64,000 bases of DNA from Firmicutes bacterium HGW-Firmicutes-14 (GCA_002840275.1 PHAB01000017.1:19907-83906), one strand, 5' to 3'. Counted from the first letter of the stretch, positions 1 to 8,411 are shown. The notes: generated by a model from the letters alone, not told the origin. Translations and numbers: made by a program.

Positions 1-2
1 CG

Positions 3-935
3 GGGATATCTTATGATGCAAAAGAACTCCCTTCTGATGCGGTACAGTTAATTAAGTCTGGGAGTATCGGGGATAAAATAAGGGTGGTTGCACCCAAGGT
101 TATGGGGACAACCATGGTCAACGGAACAAGAGTCCTGGCGGTGGGAATCGACTTCCCGGGTGAGTTTGCCATAAAGTCATGGTGGGAAATGTTGGGAGGA
201 ATGAGGCCTGACAATGACCGGGAGGTCCTGGCCGGTTACAAGGCTGCCCGGAAGCTGGACCTTGTGGTGGGACAGCCGGTGGAACTAAATGGGAGGGCAT
301 TTACGGTTTCCGGGATTTTGGCTGAAACGGGTGAAGAAGAAGACGGGATTATCTTTCTCAGCCTTGCAGCAGCCCGGGAAATACTTGGGAAGCAAGATAA
401 TTTCAGTTTCATAGAACTTACGACTGTCCGGGATGAAAAGATTGCCTCAGCCTTATCTGCGGAGATTGCGCAAAAAATTCCCGGGGCAAGGGTAAAGATT
501 ATCAAGGAAGCGGCAGAAGCACGGCAGGAACTGGTAGGCAGGTTTGAAAAGTTTTCTCTTGTGGTATCTCTGATTATGATATTAATTGCTTCGTTAATAA
601 TTACAACCACGATGATGTCCTCGGTTAATGAGAGGACAAGGGAAATAGGAATTTTCAGGGCCATTGGATTCAGGCGGGGCCATATCACAAGAATCATCCT
701 GACTGAAGCCGGATTGGTGTCCGGGGTAAGTGCAGCCGCCGGTTACCTCATGGGCATGGGTGCTGCTGTCCTGATTGCCCCTCTGTTTTCGACTTTTGAG
801 ATGGAGGTAACCTGGAACCCTCTGTTTGGAATAGCTGTCCTTACCGGGGCAATACTGCTTGGCCTCCTGTCCGGCCTGTATCCCGCACTCAGGGCTGCAA
901 AACTGGACCCGGCGGAGGCGCTAAGATTTATTTAG
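3..935 (+). CDS. ABC transporter permease, FtsX/MacB type (5' end outside window)
   Basis: The frame is open from base 3 to the TAG at 933-935 with no upstream stop, so the gene begins left of the window and the GTG at 84 is internal. About 310 residues are visible. The first two thirds look like an extracytoplasmic MacB-type core domain. The last ~125 residues hold three hydrophobic segments, with the FtsX-family sequence NERTREIGIFRAIGF after the first and the typical DPAEALR ending. Family members pair with a LolD/MacB-type ATPase, which would lie further left. A terminator follows directly, so this is the last gene of its operon. The substrate cannot be told. Confidence 0.85.
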   Translation, partial: GISYDAKELPSDAVQLIKSGSIGDKIRVVAPKVMGTTMVNGTRVLAVGIDFPGEFAIKSWWEMLGGMRPDNDREVLAGYKAARKLDLVVGQPVELNGRAFTVSGILAETGEEEDGIIFLSLAAAREILGKQDNFSFIELTTVRDEKIASALSAEIAQKIPGARVKIIKEAAEARQELVGRFEKFSLVVSLIMILIASLIITTTMMSSVNERTREIGIFRAIGFRRGHITRIILTEAGLVSGVSAAAGYLMGMGAAVLIAPLFSTFEMEVTWNPLFGIAVLTGAILLGLLSGLYPALRAAKLDPAEALRFI

Positions 936-944
936 TTTTTTTTT

Positions 945-977
945 CACGGCTGTTGGTTTTGCAGCCGTGTTTTTTTG
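945..977 (+). terminator. Rho-independent terminator after the ABC permease
   Basis: CACGGCTG (945-952) pairs with CAGCCGTG (962-969) around a 9-nt loop and is followed by seven T. It separates the permease from the carbonic anhydrase gene. Confidence 0.85.
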
Positions 978-1101
978 TAATTTAATATTAGCACGACTTT
1001 ATTATGCTTCAGCAAAATATATCTTTTCCAGACATTTTATAGTATTATTAATGTAATAATTTTTTTCTCCCGCCAAACATCATCCATCAGGAGGGGTCTG
1101 G

Positions 1102-1653
1102 ATGCTTCTGGACGAAATTATCCTGGCCAACAGTTTCTTTGTCCACGAGTACGGGGATTACCTTAGAAAGCTCAGCCACCGGCCGAAAAAACAGGTGGCA
1201 GTATTCACATGTATGGATACCAGGCTGGTGGAGTTTCTGGAGCCGGCCCTGGGCATCAAGAGAGGAGATGCCCAGATTATCAAGAACGCCGGCAACCGCA
1301 TCAGAGAGGGCTGTGATGATGCTATCCGGAGCCTGGCTGCAGCCATTTTCCTGCTGGGGGTAAAAGAAGTCCTGGTAATAGGACACCTGGATTGCGGCAT
1401 GTCCAAGGTGGACGGGGAGGCGCTGGCTCAGCGAATGTTCGAGTACGGGATCCCGGCAGAGGGGACAAAGAAGCTTGATCTGGTTAAATGGATAGGGGCC
1501 TTCACTGATACGGAGGGGAATATTACCGAAGCAGTTAACAGGATAAAATCCCACCCTCTGATTCCTAAGGCAGTACCTGTGCATGGACTTCTCTTCTGCC
1601 CGGACAACGGGGAGGTCAGAGTAGTTGTGAACGGTTATGGGGAAATGGAATAG
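1102..1653 (+). CDS. Beta-class carbonic anhydrase
   Basis: 183 residues, a normal length for the short beta class. It carries the zinc-site pattern CMDTR (C37, D39, R41) and HLDC (H95, C98), the two cysteines, histidine and Asp/Arg dyad expected for reversible hydration of CO2 to bicarbonate in the cytoplasm. AGGAGGGG lies 6 nt before the ATG. The LysE-type gene follows after 24 nt and may be cotranscribed. In an anaerobe the likely use is bicarbonate supply for carboxylations or CO2 balance; that is inference. Some short members of this family are not active in vitro, so activity is unproven, although all metal ligands are present. Confidence 0.9.
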   Translation: MLLDEIILANSFFVHEYGDYLRKLSHRPKKQVAVFTCMDTRLVEFLEPALGIKRGDAQIIKNAGNRIREGCDDAIRSLAAAIFLLGVKEVLVIGHLDCGMSKVDGEALAQRMFEYGIPAEGTKKLDLVKWIGAFTDTEGNITEAVNRIKSHPLIPKAVPVHGLLFCPDNGEVRVVVNGYGEME

Positions 1654-1677
1654 GATAATATAACGGAGGTAACAGTT

Positions 1678-2316
1678 TTGAGTCTGCTGGGGATTTTTCT
1701 TACTTCTTGGATAGTTGGGTTTTCAGGGGCCATGATGCCAGGGCCCCTTTTGACTGTGACGATAAATGAGAGCGCCCGCAGAGGGGTGAGGGCAGGCTGG
1801 CTGCTGATGGCAGGACACTCTATACTGGAGTTTTTCCTGATTGTGGCCCTTATTCTTGGGCTGAATAAATACCTGGATAATGAGAATTTTATCATAACGG
1901 CAAGCCTTTTAGGGGGTCTTTTCCTCCTGTGGATGGGCTTCGGGATGCTCCGCGACGCCTGGAAAGGGGATCTTTCCCTGGACCTGTCCGATGGGAACCG
2001 CAAAGCCCTGTTTGGACCTGTTCTGGCAGGCATATTTGTCAGCCTGTCTAATCCCTACTGGACCATATGGTGGGCTACCATCGGGCTGAACTATATAACT
2101 AATGCCTGGGTCTATGGGATAACCGGCCTGGTATTTTTTTTCACCGGTCATATCCTGGCGGATTTCACCTGGTATGGAGCAATAGCTTTAGCTGTGGTCA
2201 AGGGGAGGAGATTGATAAATGACAGGATGTACCGGAGTCTGATTGCCGTATGCGGTGTCTTCCTGGCGGGACTGGCAGTGAAGTTTATGAGTGACGGACT
2301 AAGAATGTTGTTGTGA
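1678..2316 (+). CDS. LysE/RhtB-family amino acid exporter
   Basis: 212 residues with about six hydrophobic segments. The N-terminus has the family pattern GFSGAMMPGPLLTVTI followed by a second helix with GHSILEFFLI, as in LysE/RhtB exporters that move amino acids out by proton exchange. The start is TTG at 1678, with GGAGGT (1665-1670) 7 nt upstream. It sits 24 nt behind the carbonic anhydrase gene. The exported amino acid is not predictable from sequence. The coding density and membrane pattern leave little doubt about the family. Confidence 0.85.
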   Translation: MSLLGIFLTSWIVGFSGAMMPGPLLTVTINESARRGVRAGWLLMAGHSILEFFLIVALILGLNKYLDNENFIITASLLGGLFLLWMGFGMLRDAWKGDLSLDLSDGNRKALFGPVLAGIFVSLSNPYWTIWWATIGLNYITNAWVYGITGLVFFFTGHILADFTWYGAIALAVVKGRRLINDRMYRSLIAVCGVFLAGLAVKFMSDGLRMLL

Positions 2317-2346
2317 AGATGATATGAGAAAATATTAAATGCTCAG

Positions 2347-2375
2347 TTGTTATTAGGGGAAAATTAGGATATAAT
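2347..2375 (+). promoter_or_regulatory. SigA-type promoter for the toxin-antitoxin pair
   Basis: TTGTTA (2347-2352), 17-bp spacer, TATAAT (2370-2375). Position and match make it the likely promoter of the antitoxin-toxin genes that start at 2485. Confidence 0.6.
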
Positions 2376-2410
2376 ATATATGTAGCGATTTCGCATAATC
2401 CGATATTCGT

Positions 2411-2452
2411 AGAATTGCAGAATTGCAGAATTGCAGAATTGCAGAATTGCAG
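2411..2452 (+). repeat. Five tandem copies of the 8-bp unit AGAATTGC
   Basis: Five exact copies of AGAATTGC run from 2411 to 2450, with two bases of a sixth. They lie in the untranslated leader between the promoter (-10 at 2370) and the antitoxin start (2485). The unit could be an iterated binding site, or only a slippage-prone microsatellite. Confidence 0.95.
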
Positions 2453-2484
2453 CATAGGAGAATTTTTTTGTCAGGGGGATAACA

Positions 2485-2757
2485 ATGGAAAGGATTTTAG
2501 TTGGCAAGCGTAACCTGGATTATATCCCTAAATCTATAAAAAAAGCGCTTAACATTCAGCCCGGAGATGTACTGGAATTTAAAGTTGAAAATGATAAAAT
2601 TATTATTACACCAATGAAGACTGTTCCGGCTGAGCAAACCTGGTTTTGGAACCGGGTTTGGCAGGAGGGTGAAAAAGAGGCGGAAGAAGACATCAAATTG
2701 GGAAGGGTCAAACAATTTCATTCAATGAAGGATTTGCTGGAGGACCTGGATGTTTAA
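2485..2757 (+). CDS. AbrB/MazE-type antitoxin
   Basis: 90 residues. The first ~45 residues form a swapped-hairpin AbrB/SpoVT-type DNA-binding domain: a basic strand, PKSIKKALNIQPGD, then strands ending KIIITP. The rest is acidic and likely wraps the toxin. Antitoxins of this type bind their own promoter and neutralise the partner toxin. The stop overlaps the toxin start by 8 nt, which indicates translational coupling. AGGGGG lies upstream of the ATG. The 8-bp tandem repeat in the leader is a candidate operator. Confidence 0.8.
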   Translation: MERILVGKRNLDYIPKSIKKALNIQPGDVLEFKVENDKIIITPMKTVPAEQTWFWNRVWQEGEKEAEEDIKLGRVKQFHSMKDLLEDLDV

Positions 2758-3013
2758 CGGGTTCTTTTATACCACTCATTTTAAGAAATGCTATAAAAAT
2801 CTTTCCCTGCAAGTCCGGGACAGGGTTAAAAAGACTTTGAGACTGCTGGCTGACAACCCTCATCACCCTTCTTTGAGAATGAAGAAGATGGAAGGTACCG
2901 CTGATATTTGGGAAGTATGGGTATCCATGGATATGAGAATAACTTTTCAAATTCGTTCAGATGTTTTAGTCCTTAGGAAAGTGGGGAAACATGATATTTT
3001 GAAAAATCCTTAG
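2750..3013 (+). CDS. RelE/ParE-superfamily toxin
   Basis: 87 residues, the usual size. It begins with TTHFKKCYKNL, has the basic helix region VRDRVKKTLRLLADNP, the HHPSLRMKKM segment and a C-terminal strand pair (MRITFQIRSDVLVLRKVGKHD), as in RelE/YafQ-like ribonucleases that cut mRNA at the ribosome. The ATG at 2750 overlaps the antitoxin gene and has GGAGG (2739-2743) at good spacing inside that gene. A terminator begins at the stop codon. ParE-like gyrase inhibition is the alternative; sequence alone does not decide. Confidence 0.78.
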   Translation: MFNGFFYTTHFKKCYKNLSLQVRDRVKKTLRLLADNPHHPSLRMKKMEGTADIWEVWVSMDMRITFQIRSDVLVLRKVGKHDILKNP

Positions 3014-3060
3014 GAAGTTTTTGTATAAGGCAGCGGCTGCTTTTACAGAAACTTCTTTTT
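3014..3060 (+). terminator. Terminator of the toxin-antitoxin operon
   Basis: GAAGTTT (3014-3020) pairs with AAACTTC (3049-3055). An inner TGTA/TACA and GCAGC/GCTGC pairing extends the stem, and five T follow. Confidence 0.75.
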
Positions 3061-3112
3061 ATGTAGAGGAATAAAGAGAATACGGTCGAAGTATTTCCCT
3101 GAGGTGGTAGCT

Positions 3113-3781
3113 ATGGAGTGGTGGTTGGCCGGTTTAATATTTTTAGCTCTGGCGGCAACTGCAGCGATACTGCCGTGGAGTATTATTGTGGTCTTCTCCT
3201 CTGGGGAGGGGTTTAACTTCAGGCTCAGATACCTAAAAAAAATCCCCGTATTGACAGTGAGAGCTGATTCCCTTAAAAAGGTCAGGGTCAGGCTGATGGG
3301 GTTCATCTGTTTTGAGGTTAAGGCCGGTAAAAAGCGGAAAAAGGCTCCGAAAGGCCCGGAAAGTCCGGAAGGGAAAAAACAATTGATGCCCGGACGGGTG
3401 AGCGCTGCCCTGCAGGCAGTGACTCTTGACACAATTATCCAGATGATACGGTATTTTCGGGGGATAATAGGGGATACTAAGACTCAAATGGAAATATCAG
3501 GGGAGATTGGATTGGGTGACCCAGCCTGCACAGGGATGGCTTACGGTTTCGCCCATGCATTTTTGGGGGCCATGGGGATCCGGAGAATACATATCACACC
3601 GAATTTTATGGAACCTGTCGTTGATGGGTATGTTAAACTGACAGCCACCGTTTATCCCTTGGCAGTTCTTGTCCGCACATTAAGAACACTGTTTAGTCCG
3701 AGCATACGGAAAGTATGGTTTGCGCTGTTAGTCCCGCGCAGGACCATAATAATAGAGGAGGTGCAGAACATTGGATCTTAA
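3113..3781 (+). CDS. DUF2953 membrane-anchored protein
   Basis: 222 residues from the ATG at 3113. I prefer this over the in-frame GTG at 3104 because GAGGTGG (3101-3107) would be its ribosome binding site. An N-terminal membrane helix (WWLAGLIFLALAATAAIL) is followed by a basic linker rich in K, P and E, then a conserved region with GEIGLGDPACTGMAYG near residues 130-150. The family matches YtfI of Bacillus, which sits beside ytfJ as here. Its function is not established; presence in spore formers and the YtfJ neighbour suggest a sporulation role. Its stop overlaps the ytfJ start by 11 nt. Confidence 0.7.
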   Translation: MEWWLAGLIFLALAATAAILPWSIIVVFSSGEGFNFRLRYLKKIPVLTVRADSLKKVRVRLMGFICFEVKAGKKRKKAPKGPESPEGKKQLMPGRVSAALQAVTLDTIIQMIRYFRGIIGDTKTQMEISGEIGLGDPACTGMAYGFAHAFLGAMGIRRIHITPNFMEPVVDGYVKLTATVYPLAVLVRTLRTLFSPSIRKVWFALLVPRRTIIIEEVQNIGS

Positions 3782-4160
3782 ACAGAATCTTGACACTGTC
3801 TTTTCCCATCTGGAGAATATGTTTAAGGCGAAAACGGTTATAGGAGACCCCATGGTAATTGGTGAGGTCACCCTGGTACCCGTGGTTAACGTGACCTTCG
3901 GGATTGGTACCGGGGGCGGCGAGGGTAAGGATGCCAAAGATCAGGGGGGAGGGGGTGTCGGAGCCGGGACAGGCGCCAGGATAACCCCGGCGGCGGTAAT
4001 TGTCATTAAGGGTGACGATGTGAGCATGCTGCCCATTTCCGGGCGGGGAAGTCTGGAGAATATTGTCGGAATGGCCCCCGAACTGATCGGACAGCTCAAA
4101 AAGGTTGTAAAGAGGGAAGGTTCCGAAACGGAAAAAGAGGAGAAGAAGAGAGTAGAATAA
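3771..4160 (+). CDS. ytfJ: GerW/YtfJ-family sporulation protein
   Basis: 129 residues, a typical length. The domain has VIGDPMVIGEVTLVPVVNV, a glycine-rich loop (residues ~43-65), then ARITPAAVIVIKGDDVSML and a C-terminal ELIGQLKK helix, all characteristic of the YtfJ/GerW family, which in Bacillus is made in the forespore and affects germination. The start is TTG at 3771, with AGAGGAGGTG just upstream and inside the preceding gene, so the two are translationally coupled. The C-terminus is a charged KEEKKR tail. No enzymatic residue is known for this family. Confidence 0.9.
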   Translation: MDLKQNLDTVFSHLENMFKAKTVIGDPMVIGEVTLVPVVNVTFGIGTGGGEGKDAKDQGGGGVGAGTGARITPAAVIVIKGDDVSMLPISGRGSLENIVGMAPELIGQLKKVVKREGSETEKEEKKRVE

Positions 4161-4195
4161 GAGTGGAGTAAAGGGTAGAGTGAAGGAATAAGGAG

Positions 4196-4224
4196 GGCTG
4201 TTGACCTGAGTCGGCAGCCTTTTT
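4196..4224 (+). terminator. Terminator after ytfJ
   Basis: GGCTGTTGAC (4196-4205) pairs with GTCGGCAGCC (4210-4219), with two G-T wobble pairs and a 4-nt loop, and is followed by five T. Confidence 0.75.
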
Positions 4225-4330
4225 CCAGTGGAAAACAGGAAATCCTCTGCCTCTTCTAGAAATATGTACCCACAGAGGTTTAATCCTGCTAAATCGAGAA
4301 ATTGTTAAACCTAACCGAGGAGGACTGTAC

Positions 4331-5731
4331 ATGTACATCAATCCTGCCATATTCCGGGAATACGATATACGCGGACTGGCCGAAACAGAGCTGACACCCG
4401 AAGCTGTCCAACAGCTGGGCCGGGCGTATGGCACGTTTCTGACCCAAAAGGGGGTTCACCGGGTGCTTATTGGCGGTGATGTCCGCCTCTCCACGCCGGT
4501 TATACGGGAAAACATCATTCAAGGCCTGACATCCCTGGGGATTGACATTATTGATATCGGTACAGTGACAACCCCGGTGTTTTATTTCGGTCTTCACCAT
4601 TATGATTTAGATGGAGGTGTCATGATTACCGGCAGCCACAATCCTAAAGAATTTAACGGGCTGAAGATGGCTTATGGCAAAACCACAATTTACGGTGACG
4701 ACATACAGGAGATAAGGAGAATTATTGAGGAGGGCAGGATATCAGCAACCGGCCCCGCAGGCAGTATAGAAAAAGCCGGCAGGGTTGAAAAAACTGATAT
4801 TTCCCGGTACTACCTGGATATGCTGGCCTCCAAAATCAGTCTCGGCCCTAAAAAGCTCAGGGTAGTGGCAGATGCGGGGAATGGGGCGGCCAGCCTTTTC
4901 ATAGAGGAATTTCTCCGGAATCTGGGTTGTGATGTGCGTCCTCTTTTTTGCCAACCGGACGGAACCTTCCCCAGCCACCACCCGGACCCGGTTAAAAGGG
5001 CAAACCTTACTTGGCTCATAGACGAGGTCCTGCGGTGTAAGGCCGACCTAGGGGTTGCCTATGACGGTGATGCCGACCGGATAGGAGTTGTGGATGACCG
5101 GGGGGATGTAATCTGGGGTGACAGGCTGATGGTCCTGTTCTGGAGGGAGATACTGGCCAAATATCCGGGAGAGACGGCTATTATTGAGGTCAAGTGTTCC
5201 CAGGCCCTGGTGGACGAGATTATCAGGCTGGGTGGGAAACCTTATTTTTATAAGACAGGTCATTCCCTGATTAAGGCCAAAATGAAGGAACTTAATGCTC
5301 TCTTTACCGGTGAGATGTCAGGTCACATGTTTTTTGCCGATGAATTTTACGGTTTTGATGATGCTTTTTATGCAACCGGACGGCTCCTGCGCATCCTGTC
5401 CAACACCGAAGACAAGCTGTCTGCCCTTTTGAGCAGTCTTCCGCAGTACTTTAGCACTGCTGAGACGAGGATAGACTGTTCTGATGAAGCCAAGTTTGGG
5501 ATAATAGAGAATATAAGGCAGGAAGCCCTGATGGATTACGAAGCCATTACCGTAGACGGTGTCAGGATTCTTTATCCTGACGGGTGGGGGCTTGTCCGGG
5601 CTTCCAATACCCAGCCGGTCCTGGTGGGCAGGTGTGAGGCGAAGAGCGAAGAAGGCCTTGAATTTATCACCCGGGACCTTCATGACAGGATTGTCAGGGC
5701 AGGTTTGCGGGAATTCGACTGGGAATATTAG
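4331..5731 (+). CDS. Phosphomannomutase/phosphoglucomutase
   Basis: 466 residues, normal for the bacterial alpha-D-phosphohexomutase family. It interconverts hexose 6-phosphate and hexose 1-phosphate in the cytoplasm. The catalytic phosphoserine is S102 in TGSHNP, the magnesium loop is DGDADR (D245, D247, D249), and the substrate-specificity loop GEMSGH is present. It starts at ATG 4331 with GGAGGA upstream. GalE and GalU follow, so glucose 1-phosphate from this enzyme can feed UDP-glucose and UDP-galactose synthesis. Whether glucose or mannose phosphate is preferred cannot be read from sequence. Confidence 0.92.
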   Translation: MYINPAIFREYDIRGLAETELTPEAVQQLGRAYGTFLTQKGVHRVLIGGDVRLSTPVIRENIIQGLTSLGIDIIDIGTVTTPVFYFGLHHYDLDGGVMITGSHNPKEFNGLKMAYGKTTIYGDDIQEIRRIIEEGRISATGPAGSIEKAGRVEKTDISRYYLDMLASKISLGPKKLRVVADAGNGAASLFIEEFLRNLGCDVRPLFCQPDGTFPSHHPDPVKRANLTWLIDEVLRCKADLGVAYDGDADRIGVVDDRGDVIWGDRLMVLFWREILAKYPGETAIIEVKCSQALVDEIIRLGGKPYFYKTGHSLIKAKMKELNALFTGEMSGHMFFADEFYGFDDAFYATGRLLRILSNTEDKLSALLSSLPQYFSTAETRIDCSDEAKFGIIENIRQEALMDYEAITVDGVRILYPDGWGLVRASNTQPVLVGRCEAKSEEGLEFITRDLHDRIVRAGLREFDWEY

Positions 5732-5749
5732 GTCAAAGGAAGTGATACC

Positions 5750-6757
5750 GTGAGCATTTTGATTACCGGCGGGGCCGGTTACATAGGAAGCCATACCGTA
5801 AAAATGCTGGCAGCCCGGGGGTATGATGTGGTTGTGTATGACAACCTTTCAAAAGGCCATAAGGAATCGGTCTCCGGGGATGTCCCTTTTGTGGAAGGGG
5901 ACACCGGGGACAAACAAAAACTGGCAGAGGTTTTTCGTAAATACCGGACAGGAGCTGTGATTCATTTTGCGGCATACAGCCTGGTCGGTGAATCGGCGGT
6001 TAAACCGGGCATGTATTACCGAAACAATGTCGCCAACACCCTCAGCCTGCTGGATGCCATGCTTGAAACCGGTGTCAGCAAGATAGTATTTTCATCCACA
6101 GCGGCTGTTTACGGTGAACCTGGGGAGATCCCCATTACCGAAGACAGTCCCAGGGAACCCACAAATGTTTACGGGACCTCCAAATTAATGGTTGAAAAGA
6201 TCCTTGAGAGCTATGACCGGGCTTATGGTTTAAGATTCATGTCCCTCCGCTATTTTAACGCTGCAGGGGCTGACCCGTCAGGTTTTATCGGTGAGGACCA
6301 TGACCCTGAAACCCACCTGATCCCCATCGTCCTGCAGGCGGCTTTGGGACAAAGGGAACACCTGCAGATTTACGGGACTGACTATAATACCCCTGACGGA
6401 ACCTGCATCAGGGATTATATACATGTTAACGATTTGGCTGATGCGCACATCCGGGCCGTTGGGGCCCTCAGGGACGGGGCGCCTTCAAATATGTACAACC
6501 TGGGCAACGGGACGGGGTTTTCTGTTAAGGAAGTTGTTAACACAGCGGAAACAGTAACCGGCAGGAATATTACCGCTGTTGAAGCCGGCCGGCGTGAGGG
6601 CGATCCGGCAATCCTGGTAGCGGGTTCCGAAAAAATAAAAAGAGAACTGGGCTGGGAACCGGACTTCCAGTCATTGGCGGACATAATTTCTTCCGCCTGG
6701 AGATGGCACAGTACCCATTTATATGGGTACAGATCCGGACTGTCAATAGGGTATTAA
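5750..6757 (+). CDS. galE: UDP-glucose 4-epimerase
   Basis: 335 residues, GTG start 18 nt after the mutase gene. It is an extended short-chain dehydrogenase: the NAD-binding GGAGYIG is at residues 7-13, and the catalytic pair is Y141 and K145 in YGTSK, with SSTAAVYGEP upstream. The DYIHVNDLADAH segment is typical of GalE. It interconverts UDP-glucose and UDP-galactose, supplying surface polysaccharide synthesis. Position between a phosphohexomutase and GalU supports that assignment. Other UDP-sugar epimerase activities remain possible. Confidence 0.93.
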   Translation: MSILITGGAGYIGSHTVKMLAARGYDVVVYDNLSKGHKESVSGDVPFVEGDTGDKQKLAEVFRKYRTGAVIHFAAYSLVGESAVKPGMYYRNNVANTLSLLDAMLETGVSKIVFSSTAAVYGEPGEIPITEDSPREPTNVYGTSKLMVEKILESYDRAYGLRFMSLRYFNAAGADPSGFIGEDHDPETHLIPIVLQAALGQREHLQIYGTDYNTPDGTCIRDYIHVNDLADAHIRAVGALRDGAPSNMYNLGNGTGFSVKEVVNTAETVTGRNITAVEAGRREGDPAILVAGSEKIKRELGWEPDFQSLADIISSAWRWHSTHLYGYRSGLSIGY

Positions 6758-6783
6758 CTTATATAATCCAAGGAGGGATTTTC

Positions 6784-7695
6784 GTGAAAAAAATACGCAA
6801 GGCGGTCATACCGGCTGCCGGACTGGGGACCAGGTTTCTGCCTGCAACTAAGGCCCAGCCTAAGGAAATGCTGCCCATTGTCGATAAACCCACTATACAA
6901 TATATAGTAGAAGAGGCTGTTAATTCCGGGGTGGAGGATATCCTGATAATTACGGGCAGGAATAAACGGGCCATTGAGGATCATTTTGACTATACCCTTG
7001 AAGTTGAGACCCTTCTGGAGCAAAAAGGGAAAACAGACCTGTTAAGCTTGGTTCAGGATATATCCAGTATGGTGGATATACATTATATCCGCCAGAAGAC
7101 TCCAAGCGGGCTGGGCCATGCCGTATACTGTGCCAGGAAGTTTATCGGAAATGAGCCTTTCGCTGTTTTGCTGGGGGACGATATTATTGTCAACCCCAAA
7201 AAACCCTGCCTTAAACAGCTGATGGAGGTCTATGATGAATACGGGGGCAGTATACTTGGGGTGCAGCGGGTTCCCCGGAAGGATGCCGGTAAATATGGGA
7301 TTGTGGACCCTGAGGGTGATGGTTTGGCCCAAACAGTCAGAGTAAAGAGTTTGGTGGAAAAGCCGCCGGCCAACACGGCCCCTTCAGATATAGCGATACT
7401 GGGCCGGTACATAATAGAACCCGACATTTTTGATATTCTGGAAAACACCGACCCGGGAACAGGAGGGGAGATCCAGCTTACAGATGCGTTAAAGGTTCTG
7501 GCCGCCAGGAAGCCGATGTATGCCCACATCTTTGAGGGAAACCGCTATGATGTTGGGGACAAGATGGGATTCTTAAGAGCCACGGTAGAATTTGCCCTTA
7601 ACCGTCCGGACCTGGCCGGGGAATTTACAGATTACCTAAAGAAACTCGTGGCCGGTCTGGCTTCAGAAAAAGAGATTGCTGCCGGAAAAGGATAA
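6784..7695 (+). CDS. galU: UTP-glucose-1-phosphate uridylyltransferase
   Basis: 303 residues from the GTG at 6784, chosen because AGGAGGG sits 6 nt before it; the frame stays open upstream but lacks homology there. The nucleotidyltransferase signature AAGLGTRFLPATKAQPKEML begins at about residue 9. GHAVYCA, LLGDDI and VEKP follow as expected. It makes UDP-glucose from UTP and glucose 1-phosphate. It is the third gene of the mutase-galE-galU set. The UDP-glucose can serve GalE and probably glycosyltransferases of the glucan cluster downstream. Confidence 0.95.
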   Translation: MKKIRKAVIPAAGLGTRFLPATKAQPKEMLPIVDKPTIQYIVEEAVNSGVEDILIITGRNKRAIEDHFDYTLEVETLLEQKGKTDLLSLVQDISSMVDIHYIRQKTPSGLGHAVYCARKFIGNEPFAVLLGDDIIVNPKKPCLKQLMEVYDEYGGSILGVQRVPRKDAGKYGIVDPEGDGLAQTVRVKSLVEKPPANTAPSDIAILGRYIIEPDIFDILENTDPGTGGEIQLTDALKVLAARKPMYAHIFEGNRYDVGDKMGFLRATVEFALNRPDLAGEFTDYLKKLVAGLASEKEIAAGKG

Positions 7696-7884
7696 AAATC
7701 TAAATAAGTATATACGGAATTATGCTATTATTATAAAATATTTTTTAACTAAGGGGAGCTAAAGAGACGGCTAAATTACATATCTTCCCAATGGGACAGA
7801 CAGGAATTGATGAAAAAGGCCAACCACAATATTCTTATTATACTAGTAAATGACATTTTTCGCCAAAAAACGCGCTTTTCCGTA

Positions 7885-7913
7885 TTGACAAACATTTTCA
7901 GCAATGTTACCAT
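7885..7913 (+). promoter_or_regulatory. Probable SigA promoter of the structured RNA
   Basis: A perfect TTGACA (7885-7890) is followed after 17 bp by TACCAT (7908-7913); CATAAT at 7911 is an alternative -10 with a 20-bp spacer. It lies 190 nt after galU and 500 nt before the next gene. Confidence 0.45.
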
Positions 7914-7919
7914 AATATT

Positions 7920-8207
7920 GAAGTGTTTAATAAATAAGCGATATTCGGCAAAAGAAGGATAATGATCCTTCCGGTGTAGGTGATTGGCCTTTCAGACGGG
8001 TTGCCAGGTTGTGTAGCAGTATTTTCAGCCTGTTATCGAGATGATAATAGGCTTTGTTTGTTACGCAAACAATCCCGGGACAAGCTATGAAATAAGGTTT
8101 AGAGCAAAAGCTGCCTCTCCCAGACAGATTCCGATTAACCGTCAGATCCAGTTTTTGTCACCGAGGTGAAAGTGTGACCCGTTGTTGCAGGTACACTTTA
8201 TTTTTTT
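7920..8207 (+). ncRNA. Candidate structured RNA of unknown family, between galU and the glucan genes
   Basis: There is no credible reading frame here, but there is a consensus -35 upstream and an intrinsic terminator at the end, giving a transcript of about 290 nt. Inside it, AGCCTGTTATC (8027-8037) pairs with GATAATAGGCT (8043-8053), directly followed by TTGTTTG (8054-8060) pairing with CAAACAA (8066-8072). GACGGGTT (7995-8002) can pair with AACCGTC (8137-8143), one bulge, as a closing stem enclosing both. I do not recognise it as a known riboswitch, 6S, SRP, RNase P or tmRNA. It may be a small RNA or a cis-acting leader for the cluster at 8412. Confidence 0.4.
8169..8207 (+). terminator. 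Terminator ending the candidate RNA
   Basis: AAAGTGT (8169-8175) plus ACC (8177-8179) pair with GGT plus ACACTTT (8190-8199), with one bulged G, followed by A and seven T. Confidence 0.65.
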
Positions 8208-8411
8208 ACACATAATTTTTACAGAAAAACTGCTATTAATTAACAATGCCTGAAGGACATTTAAAGGTGTACAAGAATAGAATAATTAGTCACTTTTTTC
8301 CACTTATATGTTTAAGTGACATTATTGCATTGGTTAAAACTAACCGGTTCTTTTTACCTGCCTCAGGCATATATTGACTATGTATTTTATTTCTGGAGGA
8401 GGAGTTTGGCC
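8208..8411 (+). other. Leader of the glucan gene cluster with small inverted repeats
   Basis: No gene is supported here. GTCACTT (8289-8295) faces AAGTGAC (8314-8320), and GGTTA/TAACC and TGCC/GGCA micro-hairpins follow. An open frame from 8316 runs into the DUF4912 gene, but it lacks a ribosome binding site and is not taken as coding. No clear promoter was seen. Confidence 0.5.

Noticed and set aside
8051..8100. Partial resemblance of ACGCAAAC to the c-di-GMP-I riboswitch core
   Set aside because: The other invariant parts of that riboswitch are missing and the segment folds into a different hairpin.
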